NCBI RefSeq assembly: GCF_001679725.1
Contig: NZ_CP016282.1
Coordinates: 1,178,001-1,242,000 of the forward strand
Length of the DNA stretch: 64,000 bases
From: Cryobacterium arcticum
GTDB taxonomy: Bacteria; Actinomycetota; Actinomycetes; Actinomycetales; Microbacteriaceae
Direction: 5' to 3'
The notes under the pieces were generated by a model, which worked only from the letters and a program-made list of their open reading frames with translations, did not search any database and had not been told where the DNA came from. Positions 24,399 through 32,580 of the stretch are shown here, piece after piece. Made by a program: the position numbers and the translations under genes. How positions within the stretch are numbered: position 1 is the first letter of the stretch; each line of letters begins with the position of its first letter.

Positions 24399-25985
24399 AT
24401 GACAGAGCAAACTTCTCCGCGGCGAGTCCTCGTTACCGGTGCCACCGGATACATCGGTGGCCGGCTGGTTCCCCGGCTCCTCGAGGCAGGGCATGACGTG
24501 CGGGTCCTTGTGCGCTCCCCGCAGAAGCTCACCGATGTGCCGTGGGCCAAGGACGTCGACATCGTCGAGGGCGACCTGGGCAACCCGGAGTCGCTGGCCG
24601 CGGCGAGCACGGGCATCGACGTGTTCTACTACCTCGTGCACTCGATGGGAGCCAAGGGCGACTTCGAGCAGACCGAGCGCGAGGCCGCCCGGAACGTCGC
24701 CACGGCAGCGGCCGAGGCCGGGGTCTCCCGCATCGTCTACCTCGGCGGACTGCACCCGGACACCGACACCCTGTCACCGCACCTGCGGTCCCGCGCGGAG
24801 GTCGGCCGTATCCTGCTGGCATCCGGCGTGCCCACCGTGGCCTTCCAGGCGGGCGTGGTGATCGGGTCCGGCTCCACGTCCTTCGAGATGATCCGGCACC
24901 TCACCGATGTGCTCCCGTACATGCCCGCGCCCAAGTGGGTGCGCAACTTCATCCAGCCCATCGCCGTGCGCGATGTGCTGTACTACCTGCTCGCGGCGGC
25001 CGACGTGCCCGCCGACGTGAACCGCACCTTCGACATCGGTGGGCCCGACGTGCTGCGCTACGGCCAGATGATGAACGGCTACGCCCTCGAGGCCGGCCTG
25101 CACCAGCGTCCCATCGCCGCGCTCCCGGTGCTCACGCCGTGGCTGGCCTCGCAGTGGGTCAACCTGGTCACCCCCATCCCCAGGAGCCTGGCCATTCCCA
25201 TCATCGCCTCGCTTCAGTACGACTGCGTGATGCACGAGCACGACATCGACGCGGTGATCCCGCCGCCCGCCGGCGGTCTCACCACGTATCGCCGGGCCGT
25301 TCGCCTGGCGCTCGGCCGTATGCGCGACGGCGACGTGGAGACCAGTTGGCAGAACGCGGCCACCGAGGGCGCGTCGAGCAACCCGCTGCCCAGCGACCCC
25401 GATTGGGCCGGCCACCTCGTCTACACCGACCTCAAGGAGAAGAAGACGTCGGCCAAGCCGGCCGACTTGTGGCGCGTCATCGAGAGCATCGGCGGCGACA
25501 ACGGATGGTATTCCTTCCCGCTGGCCTGGGCCGTGCGCGGCTGGATGGACAAGCTTGTCGGGGGAGTGGGGCTGCGACGCGGCCGGCGTCACCCCGATCG
25601 TTTGCAGACCGGTGACGTGCTCGACTTCTGGCGCGTGGAACGCATCGACCGGGGCAGCTTCCTGCGCCTGCGGGCGGAAATGCTTGTTCCCGGACGTGCC
25701 TGGCTGGAGATGCGCGCAGAACCCACGGCTGATGGCGGCTCGATCTACCGGCAGCGCGCTGTGTTCTTCCCGCGCGGATTGGGCGGCCGACTCTACTGGT
25801 TCTCGATCCTGCCCTTCCACGGTGTGATCTTCACTGGCATGGCCAACCGCATCACGGAAGCAGCCGAGACCGAGGCCGCAACCGTGCACGCGGAGACCGC
25901 CGTGGCCGACTCCGGCGTCACGGATTCCGCCGCAAGCACCCCGCCGGAAACCCCGGAGACCGCCGAGGCCGCGGCCCTGACCTAG
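24399..25985 (+). CDS. SDR-family NAD(P)-binding protein with DUF2867 domain
   Basis: A 528-residue protein with an N-terminal Rossmann domain of the atypical SDR (NmrA-like) type: VLVTGATGYIGGRLVPRLL carries the GxxGxxG nucleotide motif, and VEGDLGNPESL and VFYYLVHSMG follow. From about residue 330 (LVYTDLKEKKTSAKPADLW) comes the DUF2867 domain, with RRHPDRLQTGDVLDFWRVE and LRAEMLVPGRAWLEM. A Glu/Ala/Thr-rich tail of about 45 residues ends the protein. Such fusions are common in bacteria, but the substrate is unknown. Its start is supported by the TAGGCT -10 box. No neighbouring gene suggests a pathway. Confidence 0.82.
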   Translation: MTEQTSPRRVLVTGATGYIGGRLVPRLLEAGHDVRVLVRSPQKLTDVPWAKDVDIVEGDLGNPESLAAASTGIDVFYYLVHSMGAKGDFEQTEREAARNVATAAAEAGVSRIVYLGGLHPDTDTLSPHLRSRAEVGRILLASGVPTVAFQAGVVIGSGSTSFEMIRHLTDVLPYMPAPKWVRNFIQPIAVRDVLYYLLAAADVPADVNRTFDIGGPDVLRYGQMMNGYALEAGLHQRPIAALPVLTPWLASQWVNLVTPIPRSLAIPIIASLQYDCVMHEHDIDAVIPPPAGGLTTYRRAVRLALGRMRDGDVETSWQNAATEGASSNPLPSDPDWAGHLVYTDLKEKKTSAKPADLWRVIESIGGDNGWYSFPLAWAVRGWMDKLVGGVGLRRGRRHPDRLQTGDVLDFWRVERIDRGSFLRLRAEMLVPGRAWLEMRAEPTADGGSIYRQRAVFFPRGLGGRLYWFSILPFHGVIFTGMANRITEAAETEAATVHAETAVADSGVTDSAASTPPETPETAEAAALT

Positions 25986-26281
25986 CAGCCGATCAGATCG
26001 GGGTAGCCGTCCGGCCGAGGAGAGGTTCCAGTCGTCAGCCTGTCGGTGCACAATCTCTCTGCTCGGGTTCGTCGAACCCGGTGACCCGCCCTGCGTTGGG
26101 GGCCATGCCCCTCTATTCCTGGCATTGTGAGCAGCGTCCCGGTGCACAATTTCGTAGCACGCGCACACGGAAACACGTGATTCCAATCTCGGGCTAAATG
26201 GGCAGGCTCTGGCCAAAAAAAGTTCTCCACAACCTTGTTTTTCGGGCACACAAAGGTGCGAGATCGGGCTACTCTCACTGC
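25986..26281. other. A+T-rich intergenic region with 11-bp direct repeats and palindrome
   Basis: No gene is visible in these 296 bp. Two copies of CGGTGCACAAT (26044-26054 and 26140-26150) flank a 17-bp palindrome, CGGGTTCG-T-CGAACCCG at 26064-26080. The last 120 bp are notably rich in A and T for this genome and lead into the DUF222 gene promoter. Purpose unknown. Confidence 0.55.
26270..26275 (+). promoter_or_regulatory. -10 box TACTCT, leaderless start
   Basis: TACTCT ends 6 nt before ATG 26282 of the DUF222/HNH gene. Confidence 0.6.
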
Positions 26282-28336
26282 ATGTCCAGCCTCGCAGCAA
26301 TCTTCGCCCCCGACACCGTCCCGGAGCCGGCCCGTCCGGCCTCCGCGACGGTGCCGCCGGCGCTGGCTGCGGTGCCGGTTCTGGCCGAGGTTCGCCCGGC
26401 GGGCCCGGCGGGTTCGTTGGCCGAGGCGGTCGCGGCGGTCGCCCGCTGGGGGTCGTGCAGCGCCGATTACGACGCCCTGTCGGACGCGGATGCTCTCGCG
26501 TGCCAACGCGATATCGCCCGGCTGTCGGAGACGGTCGGTACCCGGCAGGTGTGGGTGGCGAAGACCATCGCGCACCGGTCCCGGCCGGAGTTGGGCCAGT
26601 CCGGTCTGGCGCAGCAGCAGGGGTATCTGAACCCGGACGGTTTGATTCAAAAGCTCACCGGGTCGACCAAGGCCGACGCGCGCCGGCTCGTGGACGTGGG
26701 CCGGATGCTCGCCGACAACGAGGCCGCCGCCGCGCAGGCCGCCGCCGCCGCCGAAGACGAAGCCGCCCGCAGACTCCTCGACGAGCTCGACGGTGCTGGC
26801 GGGGACCCGGAGTCGACGGGGCTCGACGGCCAGAACGAACTCGACGGCCTGAACGGGCCGGAGGGGCTGGACGGGGTGGGCATTCCGGGCATTGATCCGG
26901 CGTTGCTGCCGTGGCACCACAAGATCTCCGAGGCCGTGACCTGCGGGGCCCTGTCCGTGGCGGCCGCCCACGCGATCCGCACCGGGCTCGGTGACATCGA
27001 CACCGTCGTGACGGGGCCGGTCCTCGCGACCGCCGTCGAGGAGTTGCTCCGGGATGCCCGAACGCTGAACGTGGACCAGTTGCTCAAGCGGGCCCGCCGT
27101 ACCCGGGACTCCCTGGACGCGGCCGGCATCATCGTGCGGGAACAAAAAGCGTGGGACGACCGCTCCCTGCGCGTGTGGACGAACCCGTCCGGCCAGGTGC
27201 ACCTGCACGGGGTGTTCCCGCCCGAGCAGGGAGCGTTCGTCCTCTCCGCCTACGACAGCCTCACCAGTCCCCGCCGCGGTGGGGTGCGCTTCGTCGACCC
27301 GGCCCGCGCGAAGTGGGCGCAAAGCGTGCGCGATGACCCGCGCAGCACGGAGCAGATCGCCGCGGACGGTTTCCTTGCCCTCCTCAAAGCCGGCACCGAG
27401 ATCAACCCCAACCGCATCCTCGGCGGCCGCCAGCCCTCCATCCGCATCATCACCCACCAGGCCACCCCCGGCACGGCACCCACCCCGACGCCGACCACCC
27501 CCGGCACGGCACCCACCCCGACGCCGACCACCCCCTGCACCCGCACTCCTGCCACCACCGAGAACCCCACCAGGACCGCGAATCCTGCCGCCACCGAGCA
27601 CCCCGGCCGCACCGGCACCCCTTCCGACACCGAAACCACTGCCCCCGCGGGGAATTCAGCCTTCACCGGGACGGATACCCCCACCGGCACCTCAATACCC
27701 ACGTGGACCTTCTCCACCGCAGCATCACCGACCCCGGCACCCCACCTCAACGGCCCAGCGCGGCCCGACCCACTCATCCCGCCGGGCCCGACGTCCCACG
27801 TCGACGGCCCGGCCCGGCCTGACCCGGTCGTCCCGCCGGGGGCGGGACTCCTCCTCCTGCGGGATCTGGACGAGATCCTGGCACCCCCGCCCGACCTCAC
27901 CGCGCACGGCTACCTCGAGGGCAACCCCGCACCCCTGTCCCAACCCACCCTCGACCGGCTCACCTGCGACAGCGGCAGCCTGCCCATCACCTTCAGCACC
28001 GACAACCAACCCCTCAACCTCGGCCGAGACGAGCGCCTCTTCACCCCCGCCCAACGCATCGCCCTCGCCGCCCGCGACGGCGGCTGCCGCTGGGGCGACT
28101 GCGACAAACCACCCGCCTTCACCGAAACCCACCACATCGACCACTGGCTCCGCGACCACGGCACCACCGACATCCGCCACGGCATCCTGCTCTGCAACCC
28201 CCACCACCGCCTCCTGCACAACCAAGGCTGGCAAATCTTCGAAAACCAAGGCCACTACTGGCTCCGCCCACCCGCCACCATCGACCCCGGACAAACCCTC
28301 ATCGAAATGCCCAGCAAAACACCCCACCAACACTGA
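26282..28336 (+). CDS. DUF222 domain-containing HNH endonuclease (13E12 repeat family)
   Basis: A 684-residue protein of the actinobacterial DUF222/13E12 family, which usually exists in many genomic copies. The DUF222 part spans roughly residues 45-380 (for example WVAKTIAHRSRPELGQSG and VHLHGVFPPEQGAFV). A long Pro/Thr-rich linker follows (about 395-520), including a 33-bp tandem duplication near 27470-27535. The HNH nuclease is at the C-terminus: CRWGDCDKPPAFTETHHIDH, then GILLCNPHHRLLHNQGW, so its metal and catalytic His/Asn residues are present. The start at ATG 26282 is backed by a -10 box; the frame is open 28 codons further upstream without support. The 54-bp repeat array begins 18 bp after the stop. 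Biological role of the family is unsettled. Confidence 0.85.
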   Translation: MSSLAAIFAPDTVPEPARPASATVPPALAAVPVLAEVRPAGPAGSLAEAVAAVARWGSCSADYDALSDADALACQRDIARLSETVGTRQVWVAKTIAHRSRPELGQSGLAQQQGYLNPDGLIQKLTGSTKADARRLVDVGRMLADNEAAAAQAAAAAEDEAARRLLDELDGAGGDPESTGLDGQNELDGLNGPEGLDGVGIPGIDPALLPWHHKISEAVTCGALSVAAAHAIRTGLGDIDTVVTGPVLATAVEELLRDARTLNVDQLLKRARRTRDSLDAAGIIVREQKAWDDRSLRVWTNPSGQVHLHGVFPPEQGAFVLSAYDSLTSPRRGGVRFVDPARAKWAQSVRDDPRSTEQIAADGFLALLKAGTEINPNRILGGRQPSIRIITHQATPGTAPTPTPTTPGTAPTPTPTTPCTRTPATTENPTRTANPAATEHPGRTGTPSDTETTAPAGNSAFTGTDTPTGTSIPTWTFSTAASPTPAPHLNGPARPDPLIPPGPTSHVDGPARPDPVVPPGAGLLLLRDLDEILAPPPDLTAHGYLEGNPAPLSQPTLDRLTCDSGSLPITFSTDNQPLNLGRDERLFTPAQRIALAARDGGCRWGDCDKPPAFTETHHIDHWLRDHGTTDIRHGILLCNPHHRLLHNQGWQIFENQGHYWLRPPATIDPGQTLIEMPSKTPHQH

Positions 28337-28354
28337 CACTGACAGCCGGTCACG

Positions 28355-29377
28355 AGGTCTCGACAAGCTCGACCAACGCGACGGGCGCGGACCGCGGACA
28401 AGGTCACCAGGTCTCGACGGGCTCGACCAACGCGATGGACGCGGACCGCAGACAGGGTTGCGAGGCCTCGACAAGCTCGACCAACGCGATGGACGCGAAC
28501 CGCAGACAAGGTTGCGAGGCCTCGACAAGCTCGACCAACGCGATGGGTGGGACAGCAGACAAGGTTGCGAGGTCTCGAGAAGCTCGACCGGCGCGATGGA
28601 CGCGGACCGCAGACAAGGTTGCGAGGCCTCGACAAGCTCGACCAAAGCGATGGGCGCGGACCGCGGGCAGGGTTGCGGGGTCTCGACGGGCTCGACCGGC
28701 GCGATGGACGCGGACCGCGGACAAGGGTGCGAGGCCTCGACGGGCTCGACCAACGAGATGGGCGTGACCGCAGACAAGGTCACCAGCCTCGACGGGCTCG
28801 ACCGGCGCGATGGGCGCGGACCGCGGACAAGGTTGCGAGGTCTCGACAAGCTCGACCAACGCGATGGACGCGGACCGCGGGCAGGGTTGCGGGGTCTCGA
28901 CGGGCTCGACCAACGCGATGGACGCGGACCGCGGGCAGGGTTGCGGGGTCTCGACGGGCTCGACCGGCGCGATGGGCGCGGACCGCGGGCAGGGGTGCGG
29001 GGTCTCGACGGGCTCGACCGGCGCGATGGGCGCGGACCGCGGGCAGGGGTGCGGGGTCTCGACGGGCTCGACCGGCGCGATGGGCGCGGACCGCGGGCAG
29101 GGGTGCGGGGTCTCGACGGGCTCGACCGGCGCGATGGGCGCGGACCGCGGGCAGGGGTGCGGGGTCTCGACGGGCTCGATCAGCGGGATGGGTGCGGACC
29201 GTAGACAAGGTTGCGGGGTCTCGACGGGCTCGATCAGCGGGATGGGTGCGGACCGCGGACAGGGTTGCGGGGTCTCGACGGGCTCGACCAACGGGGTGGG
29301 CGCGGACCGCAGACCGGGTTGCGGGGTCTCGATGGGGTTGACCGGCGAGAGGGGCGGACGGCGCAGCGGAAGGGGTG
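28355..29377. repeat. 19-unit tandem array of a 54-bp repeat
   Basis: Units begin at 28355, 28409, 28463, 28517, 28570, 28624, 28678, 28732, 28785, 28838, 28892, 28946, 29000, 29054, 29108, 29162, 29216, 29270 and 29324. Most are 54 bp and a few are 53. Each starts with a form of aGGTCTCGACAAGCTCGACC, which contains the inverted pair TCGA-CAAGC-TCGA, and continues with a GCGATGG(G/A)CGCGGACCGC part. Units 12-15 are identical, indicating recent expansion or gene conversion; the right end decays. Because 54 is divisible by three, frames without a stop in one unit stay open across the array, which creates false ORFs on both strands. Confidence 0.95.
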
Positions 29378-29472
29378 GGGTGGCCGGGCGGCTGCCGGGA
29401 GGTTGACAGGTTGGACCCTAGCCAGGGGCCAGCCTGGGGCGCATCATGGTAGGCAAGCGTTGGGGAGGCGAC

Positions 29473-30030
29473 ATGTCCGGAGTGGTGGTATTCGTTGGCG
29501 ATGGTCTCAGCGCCGGCGCCCGCTGGGAAGAACGCCTCGGCGAGTTTGAGGTCCACAACCTCGGAGTGAGCGGCGACACGACGGATGATGTGATCGCACG
29601 GCTCGACGCCGTCGTCGAGATCGACCCCGATGCCGTGGTGCTGCAGGTGGGGACGAACGATGTCGGCTGGCATCGCTCCGACGAGTACGTCGTGCGCAAC
29701 ATCGAAACCATCCTGTGCACTCTCCGCAAGAAGCTTCCGGGCACCAGGGTGCTCATCCAGTCCGTGCCGCCGCGAGAGCGTGACGCCGTTCCGGTGATCC
29801 GATCGATCAACCGGCATCTGCGCCAGTTTGCTCCCACCGTGAAGGCCCGCTACCTCGACCTGTGGCCGGCTCTGGCGGATGCCGAGGGCACGCTGAGCGC
29901 CGAATGGTCCACGGACAGCCTCCATCTCACCGAAGCCGGATACGTCGTGTGGCTCGGTGAGCTCCGTCCGGCGCTCATCGACATGCTCGAGCATCCGGCC
30001 ACCCTGCCCATTAGGACACAACCCGCCTGA
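29473..30030 (+). CDS. SGNH/GDSL-hydrolase-like protein without the usual catalytic serine
   Basis: A 185-residue protein with the SGNH-hydrolase block order. Block I reads FVGDGLSAG (family GDSL), block II NLGVSGDTTDDV, block III VGTNDVGW with its Asn, and block V DSLHLTEAGY with the Asp-x-x-His. The serine of block I is Gly11, and the nearest Ser is two residues later, so esterase activity is uncertain. No signal peptide is present, so it should be cytoplasmic. ATG 29473 has a strong GGGGAGG site 4-5 nt upstream; the ATG at 29446 in the same frame has no such support. It lies just after the repeat array. Confidence 0.72.
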   Translation: MSGVVVFVGDGLSAGARWEERLGEFEVHNLGVSGDTTDDVIARLDAVVEIDPDAVVLQVGTNDVGWHRSDEYVVRNIETILCTLRKKLPGTRVLIQSVPPRERDAVPVIRSINRHLRQFAPTVKARYLDLWPALADAEGTLSAEWSTDSLHLTEAGYVVWLGELRPALIDMLEHPATLPIRTQPA

Positions 30031-30082
30031 CCTGCACTTCTCCTGCTCGGCGTCGGCGGCGCACGTCACGTCGGCCGGTGGC

Positions 30083-30088
30083 TAGCAT
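30083..30088 (+). promoter_or_regulatory. -10 box TAGCAT, leaderless start
   Basis: TAGCAT ends 6 nt before ATG 30095. Confidence 0.55.
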
Positions 30089-30094
30089 GAAGGC

Positions 30095-32032
30095 ATGCGC
30101 AGACCTGCACGTCGTCCTCTCAGCATTGTCCTCGCCGCTGCCGCTCTCGCCGGAGCCGTGGGGCTGGCCGGACTCACCGGCATCTCAGCCGCCGTCGCTG
30201 ACTCGTCCGGCGCTGCCGCGGCTCGGAGCGTCGCTGGCTCGGTTTCGGTGCTGCCTGCCGGGCAGGTGCGGCCGGCGAGCGTCGACGACTTCAGCTTCGT
30301 CTCCATGCACGCCGACTACCAGCTCGGTCGCGACGCCGACGGCCACTCCACCCTGGCCGCCACCGAGACTCTCGTTGCCCGGTTCCCCGACACCGACCAG
30401 AACCGCGGCATCCGGCGGGAGATCCCCACCCACTACCAAGGCCAGCCCACCGGACTGACCATCGACAGCGTCACCGACGAGACCGGCCAGCAACGCGACA
30501 CCGAGACGGAGACCATCTCCGATGACACCGGTGCCGAATACCTCAGCGTCACCATCGCGGCCGACGACTTCGTGCATGGCGACCAGACCTACGTGATCAA
30601 CTATCACCAGACCTACGTCACCTTCTCGCCCGATGACACTGCCGACCAGGAGTTCTACTGGGAGGTCAACGGCACCGGCTGGGCCCAGCCGTTCGGGGCG
30701 GTCTCAGCCACCGTGCATGTGGCGCCGGACCTGGTGCCGCACCTCACCGGCCAGACGGCGTGCTACCAGGGCGGATCGTCATCCGGCACCGAGTGCGATT
30801 CCCTCGACAGCGTCGCCGCGGGCGACGGCTGGGTCGTCGACGCCGAGGCGCGCGACCTGGCTGCGCACGAGGGACTCACTGTCGCCGTGGGGTTCGACGC
30901 GGGAACCTTCGTGCCCCGCGACGACTCCTTCACGGCGAACGCCTTCCCCACGATCGCCCTCCTCGCCGCCCTGGCCGCGCTCATCACCGCCGGGATCGCG
31001 GTGCTCCTGCGCACGACCCGGTGGCGCAACCAGCCCGGCCGGCCCACCATCATCGCCGAGTACCTGCCACCGGCAGGCGTGAACCTGCTGCAGTCCGGCG
31101 ACGTCCTCGGCGCCCGCGCCTCAGGCAAGGCCATGACCGCCCAGTTCCTGCAGTTCGCCGTGCGCGGCAACCTGCGGGTGCTCGAGGGCGACGGCAAGAA
31201 CCACTACCTGCTCGAGTTGCGCAGCCGCGAGGGTCTCGACGCCACCGAGAGCACCGTGCTCAACGCCCTGTTCCCCTCGAACCGGCCCATCGGTTCGGTG
31301 CGCGACCTGAAGAAGAAGAGCACCACGTTGGGCACCGCCCTGCAGAAGGTGCGCCGAACGGCACGCAAACGGATGCTCACCGACGGCCTCCGGGAGAAGA
31401 AGGGCGGGGCCGTCCGCCGCTGGCTCATCGCCCTGGCGATCGTCGCCGGTGTTGTCGCCGTCGTGGCGAGCATCATCACCTTCGCCACCGAGGTCGCCGG
31501 CGCGTGGCCGCTCTTGTTCCTGGTCGGTGGGCTGGCCGCCGCGATTGTTACGCTTGCCGTAGTCGGCGACGTGCGACCGCTCACCGCGAGCGGCGCGGAA
31601 CTCCGCGACTACCTGAAGGGCGTCACAGTGTATATCTCGCTGGCTGAAGCAGACCGGCTCCGGGTGCTGCAAAGCCCCCTGGGCGCGCTGCGCACGCCAT
31701 ACCGACCGGACGGTGCCGGCACCGTCTCGACCGAGCCCGTGCAGGTGCTCAAGCTCTACGAACGCCTGCTGCCCTACGCGGTGCTCACGGGCGAGGAAAA
31801 GCAGTGGTCGAAGGTTCTCGGCGACTACTACGACGGGACGCGAGCACAGCCGGACTGGTACGTCGGCACGGCTCCGTTCAACGCCGCCTACTTCGCGACG
31901 GGTGTGGCCGCGTTCGCCTCGTCCACGTCGTCGGCGTGGTCGGGTAGCGCCTCGAGTTCGTCCAGTTCCGGTGCCGGCGGGGGCGGTTCCGTCGGTGGCG
32001 GCGGTGGCGGCGGCGGGGGAGGGGGCGTCTGA
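30095..32032 (+). CDS. DUF2207 domain-containing membrane protein
   Basis: A 645-residue membrane protein. A signal peptide (LSIVLAAAALAGAVGLAGLT) is followed by an extracytoplasmic DUF2207 domain (DFSFVSMHADYQLGRDADG, then TYVINYHQTYVTF), a membrane segment near residue 290 (TIALLAALAALITAGIAVLL), a cytoplasmic part beginning RPTIIAEYLPPAGVNLLQ, and two more membrane segments near residues 445-490. The C-terminus is a Ser/Gly run with a polyglycine end, which is typical of this family. Function is unknown. Its TGA overlaps the ATG of the next gene by one base, so the two form a pair. Confidence 0.85.
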   Translation: MRRPARRPLSIVLAAAALAGAVGLAGLTGISAAVADSSGAAAARSVAGSVSVLPAGQVRPASVDDFSFVSMHADYQLGRDADGHSTLAATETLVARFPDTDQNRGIRREIPTHYQGQPTGLTIDSVTDETGQQRDTETETISDDTGAEYLSVTIAADDFVHGDQTYVINYHQTYVTFSPDDTADQEFYWEVNGTGWAQPFGAVSATVHVAPDLVPHLTGQTACYQGGSSSGTECDSLDSVAAGDGWVVDAEARDLAAHEGLTVAVGFDAGTFVPRDDSFTANAFPTIALLAALAALITAGIAVLLRTTRWRNQPGRPTIIAEYLPPAGVNLLQSGDVLGARASGKAMTAQFLQFAVRGNLRVLEGDGKNHYLLELRSREGLDATESTVLNALFPSNRPIGSVRDLKKKSTTLGTALQKVRRTARKRMLTDGLREKKGGAVRRWLIALAIVAGVVAVVASIITFATEVAGAWPLLFLVGGLAAAIVTLAVVGDVRPLTASGAELRDYLKGVTVYISLAEADRLRVLQSPLGALRTPYRPDGAGTVSTEPVQVLKLYERLLPYAVLTGEEKQWSKVLGDYYDGTRAQPDWYVGTAPFNAAYFATGVAAFASSTSSAWSGSASSSSSSGAGGGGSVGGGGGGGGGGGV

Positions 32033-32370
32033 TGGGCACTCCGGCAGAACCTACCTATACCCGGTCGGCCCTGGCGCCCGGGCTGCTCGGAGCCATCGCC
32101 CTCCTGGCCGGACTCGCCCTGCTCGATGTCGACAGTTTTGTCATCATCCGCTACGTCGTCAGCATCCTGGCGCTCATCATCTGCGTCTTCGTGATCCAGG
32201 CGAAGTCCTGGTGGTGGCTCATCGGGCTGGTGCCCATCGCGGTGCTGTGGAACCCCATCGTGATCATCGAGCTGCACGGCCAGGGCTGGGTGTCCGCCCA
32301 GTTCATCGCCGCTCTGGTCTTCATAATCGTCGGCATCCGTACTAAGGTCCCGACGGCGGTGCACCGCTGA
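32032..32370 (+). CDS. Small membrane protein (DUF6804-like)
   Basis: A 112-residue protein with four hydrophobic segments: GLLGAIALLAGLALLDV, FVIIRYVVSILALIICVFVI, WWWLIGLVPIAVLWNPIVII and FIAALVFIIVGI. It resembles small proteins classed as DUF6804; that assignment is from memory of the pattern and is moderate. It is translationally coupled to the DUF2207 gene by a one-base overlap. Function unknown. Confidence 0.65.
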   Translation: MGTPAEPTYTRSALAPGLLGAIALLAGLALLDVDSFVIIRYVVSILALIICVFVIQAKSWWWLIGLVPIAVLWNPIVIIELHGQGWVSAQFIAALVFIIVGIRTKVPTAVHR

Positions 32371-32580
32371 GAACAGGTCCGGGCATAGACTGAGTACGCG
32401 TCTGGAGAACCTGGTTAGTGTCTCGACCGTTGTCCTGCGTCGATCAGCTCCTTCGAGGCTGCCCGATGCCGGTCACGTTGCTCGTTTTGCGGGGTTCGGC
32501 GTATCGATCGCACAGGCATCCACGGATGCTCAACACGACGAGCGCGCACTGTGTGCCGCGCTGGTGTGAAGTGGAGAAAA
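32371..32580. promoter_or_regulatory. Leader/promoter region of the SNF2 helicase gene
   Basis: This 210-bp gap contains TAGACT at 32386-32391, which could be a -10 box; that would give the helicase mRNA a leader of about 180 nt. I see no clear riboswitch or attenuator fold. No convincing small gene is present. Confidence 0.3.

Noticed and set aside
26229..26237. DnaA-box-like TTCTCCACA near 26229
   Set aside because: It is a single imperfect copy, and no dnaA, dnaN, gyrB or parAB genes are near, so it gives no support for an origin.
28355..29377. CRISPR array
   Set aside because: Units follow each other directly without unique spacers, and no cas gene is near. It is a minisatellite.
26282..29377. 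Insertion sequence or prophage containing the HNH gene
   Set aside because: No transposase, integrase, flanking target duplication or phage gene is visible; DUF222/HNH proteins occur in many chromosomal copies in actinobacteria.
27279..30069. Long open frames on both strands through the repeat region (for example plus 27279-29204, minus 28404-29291, minus 28780-30069)
   Set aside because: They are produced by the 54-bp period, which is divisible by three; the translations are simple 18-residue repeats without a start signal or conserved domain.
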